From Roseivirga sp. BDSF3-8 (lineage in GTDB: Bacteria; Bacteroidota; Bacteroidia; Cytophagales; Cyclobacteriaceae), in contig NZ_JBGNFV010000001.1 of the NCBI RefSeq assembly GCF_041449215.1, positions 2,393,001 to 2,457,000 on the forward strand: a stretch of DNA of 64,000 nucleotides, read 5' to 3'. Positions 18,123 to 27,707 of this stretch are shown here, piece by piece. Numbering within the stretch: position 1 is the stretch's first letter; the number at the start of each line of letters is the position of its first letter. The notes under the pieces are model-generated. The model did not search any database, was not told the DNA's origin, and was given only the letters and a program-made list of their open reading frames with translations. The position numbers and the translations under genes are program-made.

Positions 18123-19703
18123 ATGAGCATAGCAGTAAAGGTTCCCGCAGTAGGGGAATCTATTAACGAAGTTACCATTGCTCAATGGCTCAAAAGTGAC
18201 GGAGACTATGTTGAGATGGATGAAGTCATTTGTGAGCTCGAGTCGGATAAGGCGACTTTTGAATTAAATGCTGAAGCCTCCGGAGTACTGAAGATCAAAG
18301 CAAAAGAGGGTGAGACGCTAGAAGTCGGAGCACTCATTTGCCAGATTGATGAAAACGGTGACGCTGCTGATAGCGAGGGTGAAGAAAAGCCTGAAGCTAA
18401 AAAAAGCGGGCAGGATGATAAAACACAGCCTGAGGATAACGGGAAACAAGATGGCGGAGCCAGTAAAACTGGTGAAGTTATTGAAATGTCCGTACCTGCT
18501 GTGGGTGAGTCAATTACAGAAGTCACTATCTCTTCTTGGTTAAAAAAAGATGGAGATTTTGTTGACTTAGATGAAGTAATTGCAGAAATTGAATCTGATA
18601 AGGCTACATTTGAGCTTACAGCCGAGGCGAGCGGGTTTCTTTCCATTTTAGCTGAAGAGGGAAAAACCCTTGAAATCGGTTCTCCGGTGTGTAAAATTGA
18701 GGTAGCTGAAGAAAGCTCAAAGAAAGACTCAGGTGGAGTGTCTGAAAAAGATCAGTCTGCCAGCGGGAGCAAGAGTGATAATTCCACTTATGCTACAGGT
18801 CACGCTTCACCTGCTGCCGCTAAAATCCTGAAAGAAAAAGGGATTTCACCTGATGAGGTGAAAGGTTCCGGAGTAGACGGGAGAATCACGAAAGAAGATG
18901 CAATGTCCGCTCAAAAGAGTGATAAGAAAGCATCTGATTCAAAACCAGCCAAGACAGAGACTAATACCAGTGAGGGTTCAGCCCCTGAGCAATCAGCTTC
19001 TGATCGATCTCAACGACGTGAGAAAATGTCAAATCTCCGGAAAACGATCGCAAGAAGGTTAGTATCTGTCAAAAACGAGACAGCGATGCTGACGACCTTC
19101 AATGAGGTCAACATGCAGCCTGTCATGGAATTGAGAAAAAAGTATAAAGATACTTTTAAAGATAAATACGAGGTCGGGTTGGGCTTTATGTCCTTCTTTA
19201 CTAAAGCAGTTTGCATGGCGCTGCATGAGTTTCCGGCCGTAAATGCCATGATCGATCAAGATGAGATTGTGTTCAATGATTACTGTGATGTTTCTATTGC
19301 AGTGTCTACCGATCGCGGGCTGGTAGTTCCCGTCATCCGAAATGCTGAGAAGCTCGGTTTCCATCAAATTGAAAAGGAAATTGTGCGATTAGCGACTAAG
19401 GCAAAGAATAACCGCCTTAGTATTGATGAGATGAGCGGAGGTACATTTACCATCACTAACGGGGGAATATTCGGCTCCATGCTGTCTACACCCATCATAA
19501 ATGCCCCGCAGTCTGCGATATTAGGGATGCATAATATAGTTGAGCGTCCTGTGGTAGAAAACGGAGAAGTAGTCGTAAGGCCTATTATGTATTTGGCCCT
19601 TTCATACGACCACAGAATCATTGACGGAAAGGAATCCGTTAGCTTCCTTGTCAGGGTTAAGAGCTTGCTCGAAGACCCTGCAAGGTTGCTTCTGGGTGTT
19701 TAG
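18123..19703 (+). CDS. sucB: 2-oxoglutarate dehydrogenase E2 (dihydrolipoamide succinyltransferase), two lipoyl domains
   Basis: 526 residues, longer than the ~400 of E. coli SucB because the lipoyl domain is duplicated. Lipoyl lysines are K43 and K160, both in ESDKATFEL. Each domain is followed by an acidic/Ser-rich linker. A peripheral-subunit-binding domain ([18 protein letters not shown]) follows, then the CoA-dependent acyltransferase core ending in the catalytic [10 protein letters not shown] motif. The core forms the multimeric scaffold of the complex. It sits between sucA and lpd, with a strong terminator directly after it, so lpd may be expressed partly on its own. Confidence 0.95.
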   Translation: MSIAVKVPAVGESINEVTIAQWLKSDGDYVEMDEVICELESDKATFELNAEASGVLKIKAKEGETLEVGALICQIDENGDAADSEGEEKPEAKKSGQDDKTQPEDNGKQDGGASKTGEVIEMSVPAVGESITEVTISSWLKKDGDFVDLDEVIAEIESDKATFELTAEASGFLSILAEEGKTLEIGSPVCKIEVAEESSKKDSGGVSEKDQSASGSKSDNSTYATGHASPAAAKILKEKGISPDEVKGSGVDGRITKEDAMSAQKSDKKASDSKPAKTETNTSEGSAPEQSASDRSQRREKMSNLRKTIARRLVSVKNETAMLTTFNEVNMQPVMELRKKYKDTFKDKYEVGLGFMSFFTKAVCMALHEFPAVNAMIDQDEIVFNDYCDVSIAVSTDRGLVVPVIRNAEKLGFHQIEKEIVRLATKAKNNRLSIDEMSGGTFTITNGGIFGSMLSTPIINAPQSAILGMHNIVERPVVENGEVVVRPIMYLALSYDHRIIDGKESVSFLVRVKSLLEDPARLLLGV

Positions 19704-19723
19704 TTTTTTCTTTTTCATAGGTT

Positions 19724-19755
19724 AAGGCGGGGGTGGTTCCCCGCCTTTATTTTTC
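19724..19755 (+). terminator. Rho-independent terminator after sucB
   Basis: A nine-bp perfect stem AAGGCGGGG/CCCCGCCTT (19724-19732 with 19739-19747) is followed by TATTTTT. Confidence 0.85.
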
Positions 19756-19815
19756 GCTTCTCCGCTTTCTTCAAGCATTTAATTAAATTCTGTCTTTTAC
19801 TTAAATCCTTCTTCC

Positions 19816-21213
19816 ATGAAATACGACGTCGTAGTTATCGGATCCGGTCCGGGTGGCTATGTCGCAGCCATACGCTGTGCCCAGCTGGGATTAAAAACAG
19901 CCATTGTCGAGAAATATCCTGTTCTTGGTGGTACTTGTCTGAACGTAGGATGTATTCCTTCAAAGGCATTATTAGACTCTTCCGAGCATTTCCATAATGC
20001 CCAAAACCACTTCAAGGAACATGGCATTAACCTTTCGAAACTTTCTGTCGATATCAAGCAAATGATTGAGAGAAAGCGCGGTGTTGTAAAGCAAACAGTG
20101 GACGGTGTGCAGTATCTTATGAAAAAGAATAAGATTGATGTACATACCGGATTGGGATCGTTTAAGGATAAGCATACTCTGGTCATCAAAGGTGGAAAAG
20201 AGGAGAAGACTATTGAGTCGGATAAATTTATTATTGCTACTGGCTCAAAGCCATCTGATTTGCCTTTTGCAAAGCCTGACAAGGAAAGAATTATTACTAG
20301 CACTGAGGCCTTGGAGCTTGTAGAGGTTCCTAAGCATCTAATCATTATAGGTGCCGGGTATATTGGTATGGAGTTAGGTTCTGTATATGGTCGCTTAGGC
20401 AGTAAGGTCACCGTTGTGGAGTTTATGGATCGAATAACTCCCGGAATGGATAAAACAATGAGTAAAGAGCTCCAAAAGGTGCTTAAGAAGCTCGGTTTTG
20501 ACTTTAATTTGAAACACAAGGTAACAGGGGTTGAGCGTAAAGGCGATGAAGTCGTAGTTACTGCTGAGGATGATAAGGGAGAGAAGAAAGAATTTAAAGG
20601 TAATTATTGCCTCCTATCCATAGGACGTAAGCCATACACGGAAGGGCTTAATCTTGAGGCTGCCGGACTGTCTACTGATGAGCGCGGTAAAATTGAGGTG
20701 GATGATAACCTGAAAACCAAAGTTGACAACATATATGCTATTGGTGATGTTGTTCGCGGCGCAATGCTGGCGCATAAGGCAGAAGAGGAAGGTATCTTTG
20801 TTGCAGAAACCATGGCTGGTCAGAAGCCGCACATCAACTACAAACTAATACCCGGAGTAATTTATACATGGCCAGAAGTAGCTAGCGTAGGCTATACAGA
20901 AGAAGAGCTTAAGGAAGACGGGAGAAAATACAAGTCAGGATCTTTTCCATTCAAGGCCTCTGGTCGTGCCAGGGCAAGTATGGATACGGACGGACTTGTA
21001 AAAGTTCTTGCAGACAAGGAAACTGATGAGATACTTGGTGTTCATATCATAGGACCCCGTGCAGCGGATATGATTGCTGAGGCAGTAGTAGCTATGGAGT
21101 TCAGGGCTTCTGCTGAAGATGTTGCGAGAATGTCTCATGCTCACCCTACGTTTACAGAGTCAATAAAAGAAGCCTGCCTGGCTGCAACAGAAAACAGGGC
21201 GCTCCACATATAA
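19816..21213 (+). CDS. lpd: Dihydrolipoyl dehydrogenase (E3)
   Basis: 465 residues. This is the flavoprotein that reoxidises dihydrolipoyl arms with NAD+. The FAD-binding N terminus is VVVIGSGPGGYVAA. The redox disulfide is Cys41-Cys46 in GGTCLNVGCIPSK, and the NAD-binding loop is IIGAGYIGMELGSVYGRLG. A second FAD segment reads NIYAIGDVV. The C-terminal His-Glu pair is in HAHPTFTE (H443, E448). It completes the E1-E2-E3 set downstream of sucA and sucB, separated from sucB by a terminator. Confidence 0.97.
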   Translation: MKYDVVVIGSGPGGYVAAIRCAQLGLKTAIVEKYPVLGGTCLNVGCIPSKALLDSSEHFHNAQNHFKEHGINLSKLSVDIKQMIERKRGVVKQTVDGVQYLMKKNKIDVHTGLGSFKDKHTLVIKGGKEEKTIESDKFIIATGSKPSDLPFAKPDKERIITSTEALELVEVPKHLIIIGAGYIGMELGSVYGRLGSKVTVVEFMDRITPGMDKTMSKELQKVLKKLGFDFNLKHKVTGVERKGDEVVVTAEDDKGEKKEFKGNYCLLSIGRKPYTEGLNLEAAGLSTDERGKIEVDDNLKTKVDNIYAIGDVVRGAMLAHKAEEEGIFVAETMAGQKPHINYKLIPGVIYTWPEVASVGYTEEELKEDGRKYKSGSFPFKASGRARASMDTDGLVKVLADKETDEILGVHIIGPRAADMIAEAVVAMEFRASAEDVARMSHAHPTFTESIKEACLAATENRALHI

Positions 21214-21237
21214 GAAATTATAACCCCTTATAAACAG

Positions 21238-21265
21238 GACAGGCCAACCCTTGGGTTGGCCTGTC
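21238..21265. terminator. Perfect inverted repeat after lpd (terminator-like)
   Basis: 13 bases (GACAGGCCAACCC) are followed after TT by their exact complement. It lacks a strong T run, so it may act as an mRNA-stabilising 3' hairpin or a weak terminator. Confidence 0.55.
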
Positions 21266-21484
21266 TCATTTGCTTAAAACCAAAAATTTGGACTTAAGTC
21301 TTGACAGCACACTGATATAAGTCTGATTTTACCTTTATTGTTTGTCCTATTGTGGATAAAATTCAACTCAATTCAGGTAGCAAGCTTATACTCAATTGAT
21401 TGATAGTCAGTGCTTAGTAATAGCATTTGCCTGCGTTTTTTATCCTTCGGTTTCCAGGTTTTATTTATCCTCTCTTTGGCAAAC

Positions 21485-21516
21485 TTTGGTTATTCCTGTC
21501 TTTAGGTCTAAATTTG
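21485..21516 (+). promoter_or_regulatory. Promoter TTTG-N20-TAAATTTG of carB
   Basis: TTTG at 21485-21488 and TAAATTTG at 21509-21516 are 20 bases apart, the best match to the Bacteroidota promoter consensus in the window. Transcription would begin near 21522, which fixes the carB start at the ATG at 21559. Confidence 0.72.
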
Positions 21517-21558
21517 TGCAATTTATCAATAGCAGCCATTTCCAATCCAAAACCTGCA

Positions 21559-24372
21559 ATGCCTAAAGACAACAGTATCAAATCCATCCTGATTATCGGT
21601 AGCGGTCCCATTATCATAGGTCAGGCCTGTGAGTTTGACTATTCAGGCTCTCAAGCCGCTCGTTCTCTTCGTGAAGAAGGGATTGAAGTGATTCTGATAA
21701 ATAGTAATCCAGCCACCATCATGACTGATAAGGTGACTGCTGACCACGTTTATCTGCAGCCTCTTGAGAAGAAGAGTATTATTGACATACTCAAAAAGCA
21801 TAAAGTTGATGCCGTCCTGCCTACCATGGGAGGACAGACCGCTCTTAATCTGGCGATAGATTGTGACCGTGCAGGCATCTGGGAGAAGTTTGGAGTCAGG
21901 ATCATAGGCGTGGATATCGATGCTATCGAAACCACGGAAAACAGGGAGAAATTCCGCCTCAAAATGCATGAGCTCGGGGTAAGTGTTTGCCAGGGTTCTA
22001 CAGCTACATCCTTTTTGCAGGGTAAAGAAATAGCACAGGAAATTGGTTTCCCTCTCGTAATCAGGCCAAGTTATACGCTTGGGGGATATGGTGGAGGATT
22101 TGTAGAAAAGGCTGAAGACTTCGATAAAGCTCTGACCAGCGGTCTGCATGCTTCACCAATTCATGAAGTGCTTGTAGAACAAAGTATTCTTGGGTGGAAG
22201 GAGTATGAGCTGGAATTGCTCAGAGATAATAATGGGAATGTGATCATTATTTGCTCTATCGAAAACTTTGATCCGATGGGCGTTCATACGGGTGACTCAA
22301 TCACAGTAGCCCCTGCTATGACTCTACCTGATACCGTGTATCAGGGTATGCGTGACCTGGCTATAAAAATGATGAATGGTATCGGGCAATTTGCAGGTGG
22401 CTGTAATGTTCAGTTTTCAGTAAACCCTGAAAATGATGATATCATTGCTATTGAGATTAACCCCCGGGTGTCACGCTCATCAGCCCTGGCGAGTAAAGCA
22501 ACAGGATACCCTATTGCAAAGATTGCAGCCAAACTGGCGATCGGGTATAACTTGGACGAACTTAAAAACCAGATTACCAAGACTACATCTGCTTATTTTG
22601 AGCCAGCACTTGACTATGTAATTGTAAAAATACCTCGCTGGAACTTCGATAAGTTCAAAGGAAGTGACAGGAAGCTAGGCCTGCAGATGAAATCTGTGGG
22701 AGAGGTAATGGGTATAGGACGAAACTTCCAGGAGGCATTACAGAAGGCTTGTCAATCACTGGAGATTAAGCGAAACGGTCTCGGTGCAGATGGGAAAGAG
22801 CTTAAAGATCAGGACAAAATACTGGAAAGCCTTGAGCATCCAAGCTGGAACCGGTTGTTCCATATATATGATGCTTTTAAACTAGGCATTCCTTTCAATA
22901 AAATTAAAAAGCTTTCCAAAATAGATAAGTGGTTCCTCAATCAGATTGAGGAGTTAGTGAAGTTGGAAAAAGATATTGAGCAGTACAACCTGGATTCAAT
23001 ACCCCGGGAATTACTCATGGAGGCTAAGGAGAAAGGCTACGCTGACCGTCAAATTGCACATCTACTCAGATGCCTGGAGAGTGATGTATATAAGAAACGT
23101 ACTGATTTAGGGGTCAAGCGGGTATATAAAATGGTGGATACCTGTGCCGCGGAGTTCGAAGCAAGCACCCCCTATTATTACAGTACCTTTGAGCATGAAA
23201 ATGAATCAGAGGTAACAGATAAGAAGAAGGTAGTTATCCTTGGGTCAGGGCCAAACCGCATTGGGCAGGGGATAGAATTTGATTACAGTTGCGTACACGG
23301 TGTTTTGGCTGCAAAAGAGTGCGGTTATGAGACCATAATGATAAACTGTAACCCCGAAACTGTTTCCACTGACTTTGATATAGCGGATAAGCTATACTTC
23401 GAACCAGTCTTCTGGGAACACATTTATGATATTATTCAGCATGAAAAACCCGACGGGGTTATCGTTCAGTTGGGAGGTCAGACAGCCTTGAAGTTAGCGG
23501 AGAAACTGGATCGATATGGTATAAAGATATTTGGTACCAGCTTTGAAGCACTTGACCTGGCAGAAGACAGGGGAAGCTTCAGTACATTACTTGCAGAAAA
23601 TGACATCCCTTATCCTAAGTTCGGAGTGGCTCAGGATGCAGGTCATGCGCTCAAACTTTCCGATGATTTGGGATTTCCACTGCTGGTTCGCCCGTCCTAT
23701 GTGCTTGGTGGGCAGAGCATGAAAATTGTGATAAATAAGGATGAACTGGAGCATCATATAGTAGATATCCTCAGGGAAATCCCGGGCAATAAGGTGCTGC
23801 TGGATCATTTTCTCGATGGAGCTATAGAGGCTGAGGCTGACGCCATTTGTGACGGGGAGAACGTTCACATTATTGGTATTATGCAGCATATAGAGCCGGC
23901 TGGTATTCACTCCGGGGATAGCTATGCGGTGTTGCCCCCCTATAATTTGGGTGATTTTGTGATGGCTCAGATCGAAACATATACCAAAAAGATTGCCCTG
24001 GCACTTAACACCGTTGGCCTTATCAATATTCAGTTTGCTATTAAAAACGACACCGTTTATATAATTGAAGCCAACCCACGGGCCAGTCGGACCGTACCAT
24101 TTATATGTAAGGCTTACGATGAGCCTTATGTTAATTATGCGACCAAGGTAATGTTAGGGGAAAAGAAGGTGAGTGACTTTACCTTTAATCCGACCAAAAA
24201 AGGGTATGCGATAAAGGTACCGGTATTTAGTTTCAACAAGTTCCCTAACGTAAATAAGGAGCTTGGGCCGGAAATGAAATCCACTGGAGAGGCGATTTAT
24301 TTTATTGATGATTTGCTGGACGACTATTTCCTGAAAATATATAGTGAACGAAACCTATATCTGAGCCGATAG
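21559..24372 (+). CDS. carB: Carbamoyl-phosphate synthase large subunit (lacking the C-terminal allosteric domain)
   Basis: 937 residues, about 135 shorter than E. coli CarB. Both ATP-grasp halves are present. The first opens with LIIGSGPIIIGQACEFDYSG and contains RPSYTLGGYGGG and EINPRVSRSSALASKATGYP. The second opens with VILGSGPNRIGQGIEFDYS and contains RPSYVLGGQSM and EANPRASRTVPFICKA. The chain ends shortly after the GPEMKSTGEA motif, so most or all of the methylglyoxal-synthase-like regulatory domain (UMP/ornithine site) is absent. It makes carbamoyl phosphate for pyrimidines and arginine with the small subunit CarA, which is not in the window. A promoter at 21485-21516 decides the start. 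Confidence 0.95.
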   Translation: MPKDNSIKSILIIGSGPIIIGQACEFDYSGSQAARSLREEGIEVILINSNPATIMTDKVTADHVYLQPLEKKSIIDILKKHKVDAVLPTMGGQTALNLAIDCDRAGIWEKFGVRIIGVDIDAIETTENREKFRLKMHELGVSVCQGSTATSFLQGKEIAQEIGFPLVIRPSYTLGGYGGGFVEKAEDFDKALTSGLHASPIHEVLVEQSILGWKEYELELLRDNNGNVIIICSIENFDPMGVHTGDSITVAPAMTLPDTVYQGMRDLAIKMMNGIGQFAGGCNVQFSVNPENDDIIAIEINPRVSRSSALASKATGYPIAKIAAKLAIGYNLDELKNQITKTTSAYFEPALDYVIVKIPRWNFDKFKGSDRKLGLQMKSVGEVMGIGRNFQEALQKACQSLEIKRNGLGADGKELKDQDKILESLEHPSWNRLFHIYDAFKLGIPFNKIKKLSKIDKWFLNQIEELVKLEKDIEQYNLDSIPRELLMEAKEKGYADRQIAHLLRCLESDVYKKRTDLGVKRVYKMVDTCAAEFEASTPYYYSTFEHENESEVTDKKKVVILGSGPNRIGQGIEFDYSCVHGVLAAKECGYETIMINCNPETVSTDFDIADKLYFEPVFWEHIYDIIQHEKPDGVIVQLGGQTALKLAEKLDRYGIKIFGTSFEALDLAEDRGSFSTLLAENDIPYPKFGVAQDAGHALKLSDDLGFPLLVRPSYVLGGQSMKIVINKDELEHHIVDILREIPGNKVLLDHFLDGAIEAEADAICDGENVHIIGIMQHIEPAGIHSGDSYAVLPPYNLGDFVMAQIETYTKKIALALNTVGLINIQFAIKNDTVYIIEANPRASRTVPFICKAYDEPYVNYATKVMLGEKKVSDFTFNPTKKGYAIKVPVFSFNKFPNVNKELGPEMKSTGEAIYFIDDLLDDYFLKIYSERNLYLSR

Positions 24373-24396
24373 GTTATTATGTAAATCCTTTAAAAA

Positions 24397-24690
24397 ATGT
24401 TCAAATTCCTAATCATATTTCTGATTGTTATCTATGCTGTTTATAAGCTCAGCGGCTTTTTTATGAGAATGCTTTTTAGTTCACTGGGAAATAGTGCGCG
24501 TGATAATTTCGGGCATTATCAGCAAAGAGCAAACCGGCAGCAAAAGGCAAATGAGCAAAAACATACTAGACCTATGGGAGGGAATGTAAACATTGACTAC
24601 ATCCCTGAACAAGAGAAGAGAAAGGGAAAACCGTCTGGAAACGGCTATAAGGGCGGTGAGTATGTAGATTACGAAGAGATTAAGGATTAA
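24397..24690 (+). CDS. DUF4834-like small membrane protein
   Basis: 97 residues. An N-terminal membrane segment (about residues 3-20) is followed by a short amphipathic stretch, then a polar Gln/Lys/Asn-rich linker. A conserved-looking acidic tail follows (VNIDYIPEQ ... GGEYVDYEEIKD). This matches my recollection of the Bacteroidota-specific DUF4834 family; function unknown. It starts 24 bases after carB and ends at a bidirectional terminator, so it is probably read with carB. Confidence 0.8.
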   Translation: MFKFLIIFLIVIYAVYKLSGFFMRMLFSSLGNSARDNFGHYQQRANRQQKANEQKHTRPMGGNVNIDYIPEQEKRKGKPSGNGYKGGEYVDYEEIKD

Positions 24691-24696
24691 AATAAG

Positions 24697-24722
24697 AAAA
24701 GGAGGCTGCTGCCTCCTTTTTA
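24697..24722. terminator. Bidirectional terminator
   Basis: A ten-bp perfect stem AAAAGGAGGC/GCCTCCTTTT with a TGCT loop sits between two convergent genes. Confidence 0.8.
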
Positions 24723-24730
24723 TTTGAATA

Positions 24731-24925
24731 CTAGTAACGTTTGTTCCGTTTGTTTTTTGTCCTGGGTTTTTTGGTCTTATTCACCACCTTGTTGTGATTA
24801 ACCGCCGTGTAGTCATGATAGGCCTGCTGGCTCTGTGTAACATACACAGGCGGGTTACAACCGGTAGCCAGAAAGAAGCTGGCAACGGAAAAAGTGAGTA
24901 ACATCTTTTTGATCAGGTTTTTCAT
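24731..24925 (-). CDS. Small lipoprotein of unknown function
   Basis: 64 residues. A signal peptide of about 22 residues ends in LATGC (lipidated Cys23). The mature part is short, Tyr/Gln/Asn-rich, then very basic at the C terminus (NKTKKPRTKNKRNKRY). An AGGAGG-like GGAGGATAT precedes the ATG. Such small basic lipoproteins are frequent in Bacteroidota and have no assigned role. Confidence 0.7.
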   Translation of the reverse strand: MKNLIKKMLLTFSVASFFLATGCNPPVYVTQSQQAYHDYTAVNHNKVVNKTKKPRTKNKRNKRY

Positions 24926-25076
24926 ATCCTCCTAAATTAGATAAAACATAAAGGTAGCCCCCCGGCCTGCCAAAAGCCTGACTTTACCCAACCATCCTTT
25001 ACACATGTAGTTAAATAGTACGAATTGAAATTTATCGTATCTTTACACTTCTTTAGTACCAAATCAAGAAATCTGC

Positions 25077-26135
25077 ATGGCATACGAAAAAATCGTAGAA
25101 CTACTCGGAAACGATGCTGAGTCACTTTTACAACACACGTGTAATACGGTTGACAAGAGTCAGTTACACCTTCCTAACCCTGACTTTGTTGATCAGATTT
25201 TTGGATTAAGCAACCGCAGCCCACAGGTGCTCAAAAGCCTCGCTTCCCTGTTTAATCATGGCAGGTTGGCCGGATCAGGTTTTCTCTCAATTCTACCTGT
25301 TGATCAGGGGATAGAGCACACCGCCGGTGCTTCATTTGCTCCTAATCCACTTTACTTCGATCCTGAAAACATTATCAAACTGGCTATAGAAGGTGGTTGT
25401 AATGCGGTAGCCACTACATTTGGTGGTCTGTCTCTTCTTTCCAGAAAGTACGCTCACAAGATCCCTTTTGTGGTGAAAATTAACCACAATGAGCTAATGA
25501 CATATCCTAACAAGCATGACCAAATCATGTTCGGATCTGTGGATGAAGCCTGGGAGCTGGGTGCTACAGCTGTAGGTGCCACTATTTATTTTGGTGCTGA
25601 GGAATCTAACCGCCAGCTAATTGAAGTAGCAGAGGCTTTCGAGCGTGCTCATGAATTGGGTATGGCTACAATCCTGTGGTGCTACACGCGTAACAGTGGC
25701 TTTAAGAAGGACGGCACTGACTATCACGTAGCGGCTGACCTTACCGGACAGGCAAACCATCTGGGAGTAACTATCCAGGCTGATATTATCAAGCAAAAGC
25801 TTCCTGAAAACAATGGCGGTTTTAAAAACATCGGCTTTGCTAAGCAGCACCCTTCTATGTACGATAAGCTTTCTTCTGATCACCCAATTGATCTTTGTCG
25901 CTACCAAGTAGTAAACTGCTACATGGGACGTGCAGGTCTTATTAACTCAGGGGGAGCTTCCAGCGGAGAGTCTGACCTTGCTGAGGCAGTGAAAACAGCG
26001 GTTATAAATAAACGTGCTGGTGGTATGGGGCTTATCTCCGGACGCAAGGCATTCCAGCGTCCAATGGAAGAAGGCGCTGAACTTCTCCGTGCTATCCAGG
26101 ATGTATACCTTGAAAATAAAATCACGGTAGCCTGA
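25077..26135 (+). CDS. fbaB: Fructose-bisphosphate aldolase, class I (DhnA/FbaB type)
   Basis: 352 residues. This is a TIM-barrel Schiff-base aldolase of glycolysis/gluconeogenesis. [17 protein letters not shown] near residue 76 is diagnostic for the bacterial/archaeal DhnA-like class I enzymes. VVKINHNE and [13 protein letters not shown] contribute the active-site lysines. It is monocistronic, with a GC-rich hairpin after the stop. A TATCTTTA sequence at 25038-25045 is a one-mismatch -7 element. Confidence 0.92.
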   Translation: MAYEKIVELLGNDAESLLQHTCNTVDKSQLHLPNPDFVDQIFGLSNRSPQVLKSLASLFNHGRLAGSGFLSILPVDQGIEHTAGASFAPNPLYFDPENIIKLAIEGGCNAVATTFGGLSLLSRKYAHKIPFVVKINHNELMTYPNKHDQIMFGSVDEAWELGATAVGATIYFGAEESNRQLIEVAEAFERAHELGMATILWCYTRNSGFKKDGTDYHVAADLTGQANHLGVTIQADIIKQKLPENNGGFKNIGFAKQHPSMYDKLSSDHPIDLCRYQVVNCYMGRAGLINSGGASSGESDLAEAVKTAVINKRAGGMGLISGRKAFQRPMEEGAELLRAIQDVYLENKITVA

Positions 26136-26143
26136 TAAAATTT

Positions 26144-26163
26144 GCCGGGGCTTATGCCCCGGC
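26144..26163 (+). terminator. Hairpin after the aldolase gene
   Basis: An eight-bp GC-rich stem GCCGGGGC/GCCCCGGC with a TTAT loop. It has a weak T run (ATCATTTTG), so its efficiency is uncertain. Confidence 0.6.
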
Positions 26164-26230
26164 ATCATTTTGCGGAAGCGATGATAAATTCTTATTGTTT
26201 CCGGTGAACAATTAAAACCCGCTTTACAAT

Positions 26231-27073
26231 ATGGCTTGGTTTAAACGGCAGGATAAAGGAATACAAACCCCTACTGAGAATAAAAGGGAAGCGCCTGATG
26301 GGCTTTGGTATAAAACACCTAGTGGGAAAATTATACATATGCGTGAGCTTCGTAATAACGCATATGTGTGCCCCGATGATGATTATCATGTCCGAATAGG
26401 CAGTAAAGAATATTTCGAAATAATCTTTGATAACAACGAATTCACGGAGCTGGATGAGAATATGTCATCAGCTGATCCCCTTAATTTTGTTGACAGTAAA
26501 CCCTATCCTGAGAGGACTAAAGCAAGTCAGAAGAAAACTGAGCTCAAAGACGCTGTTCGTACCGCATCAGGAAAAATGAACGGTGTGGAGGTCACGGTAG
26601 CCTGTATGGATTTCAGCTTTATTGGAGGTTCTATGGGGTCTGTGGTTGGTGAAAAAATTGCCAGGGCTATTGATCACTCCAGAGAAAACAATATCCCTTT
26701 TCTAATGATCTCCAAATCTGGTGGGGCCCGCATGATGGAGGCAGGCTTTTCACTAATGCAAATGGCGAAGACCTCGGCAAAATTGCACTTACTATCAGAG
26801 GCTAAGGTCCCCTTTATTTCACTGCTTACGGATCCTACCACAGGCGGTGTAACAGCTTCTTTTGCTATGCTGGGTGACTTTAACATTGCCGAACCCGGTG
26901 CATTAATAGGTTTTGCAGGACCAAGGGTAATTCGTGAAACGATCGGTAAAGATTTGCCTAAAGGTTTTCAGAGCGCAGAATTTCTTCTAGAGCATGGCTT
27001 CCTGGATTTTATTGTGGATAGGAGAAATTTGAAAAACAGGCTTACTACATTATTAAAAATGCTTCAAAACTAG
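26231..27073 (+). CDS. accD: Acetyl-CoA carboxylase carboxyltransferase subunit beta
   Basis: 280 residues. Its carboxyltransferase fold forms malonyl-CoA together with AccA. Core motifs are present: [64 protein letters not shown] and [13 protein letters not shown]. In the N-terminal zinc-ribbon region the expected four cysteines read Thr29, Gly32, Cys47 and Asp50, so zinc cannot be bound in the usual way. The same loss is known to me from other Bacteroidota AccD. The gene is monocistronic and ends at a hairpin, next to the IS200-type element. Confidence 0.95.
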   Translation: MAWFKRQDKGIQTPTENKREAPDGLWYKTPSGKIIHMRELRNNAYVCPDDDYHVRIGSKEYFEIIFDNNEFTELDENMSSADPLNFVDSKPYPERTKASQKKTELKDAVRTASGKMNGVEVTVACMDFSFIGGSMGSVVGEKIARAIDHSRENNIPFLMISKSGGARMMEAGFSLMQMAKTSAKLHLLSEAKVPFISLLTDPTTGGVTASFAMLGDFNIAEPGALIGFAGPRVIRETIGKDLPKGFQSAEFLLEHGFLDFIVDRRNLKNRLTTLLKMLQN

Positions 27074-27094
27074 CAAGCATTTAATATCCTTGAG

Positions 27095-27127
27095 AAAGGC
27101 TGCCCTAGACCCGGGGTGGCCTTTATT
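27095..27127 (+). terminator. Terminator after accD
   Basis: An 11-bp stem AAAGGCTGCCC/GGGTGGCCTTT (with G-T pairs) at 27095-27105 and 27114-27124, followed by ATTAAT. Confidence 0.6.
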
Positions 27128-27138
27128 AATCGAATTAA

Positions 27139-27700
27139 AACCACCGTCTTAGACGGTGGTCATGTTTGAGGGCTATGCCAGTAGGGGTATATTGTGGAAT
27201 GAGCAAGTATCGTAAGCTATCGCATAGCTTTTACTATTGTGTCTATCATGTAGTATGGACCCCGAAGTACCGCCACCGTATACTTCGTGATATTGTTGCA
27301 GATACGTTGGAGAATAAGATAAAGACGATATGTGAATGGAAGGAGGTCAAGGTAGAAGAGTTGAACATTCAGCCAGATCACGTTCATTTGGTATGTAGTA
27401 TACCTCCGAAACTTAGTGTATCAGACTTCATGGGTATTCTCAAGGGTAAGACAGCGATCATGATGTTTAAGAACTTCAAGAGTCTTCGCAGAAAACCCTA
27501 TTGGGGCAATCATTTTTGGTCACGAGGCTATTTTGTAAGTACGGTAGGCATAGATGAAGAAAAGATAAAGCGGTATGTTAAGTATCAGGAGAAGGAAGAT
27601 AAGAAAGAGGATGGGGATATAGATATCCCGCTATTCGATAACTGACTATCCCCCTTTGGGGGTAATAACCATTGAAAACCCCCTCCTTTGGTGGGGGTAA
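27139..27700 (+). mobile_element. IS200/IS605-family element (IS200-type, tnpA only)
   Basis: A single Y1 transposase gene is bracketed by subterminal hairpins. The left one is ACCACCGTCT/AGACGGTGGT at 27140-27160. The right one has a CCCCC-TCCTTTGG-TGGGGG stem at about 27678-27698, preceded by a second small C/G stem at 27649-27662. IS200-type elements have hairpins rather than terminal inverted repeats. Exact ends are not determined; the limits given are the outer hairpin bases. Confidence 0.75.
27199..27645 (+). CDS. tnpA: IS200-like Y1 transposase TnpA
   Basis: 148 residues from the ATG at 27199, a typical IS200 TnpA length. The HUH motif is His61-Val-His63 in QPDHVHLV. The catalytic tyrosine is probably Tyr126 in the IKRYVKYQ helix. 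The N terminus YCVYHVVWTPKYRHRIL is characteristic. It acts on single-stranded DNA at the flanking hairpins. An in-frame extension from 27166 overlaps the left hairpin and is not used. All key residues are present, so the element may be active. Confidence 0.9.
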   Translation: MSKYRKLSHSFYYCVYHVVWTPKYRHRILRDIVADTLENKIKTICEWKEVKVEELNIQPDHVHLVCSIPPKLSVSDFMGILKGKTAIMMFKNFKSLRRKPYWGNHFWSRGYFVSTVGIDEEKIKRYVKYQEKEDKKEDGDIDIPLFDN

Positions 27701-27707
27701 TTTATTT

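Larger units (their letters stand above)
21214..21558 (+). other. Intergenic region lpd-carB: hairpin plus carB promoter
   Basis: 345 bases without a convincing gene. An in-frame upstream extension of carB (first possible TTG at 21427) is open, but it spans the promoter at 21485-21516 and is not conserved CarB sequence. The left part carries a perfect inverted repeat at 21238-21265. Confidence 0.6.

Noticed and set aside
21427-21558. Longer carB N terminus
   Set aside because: The extension covers the promoter at 21485-21516 and lacks CarB similarity.
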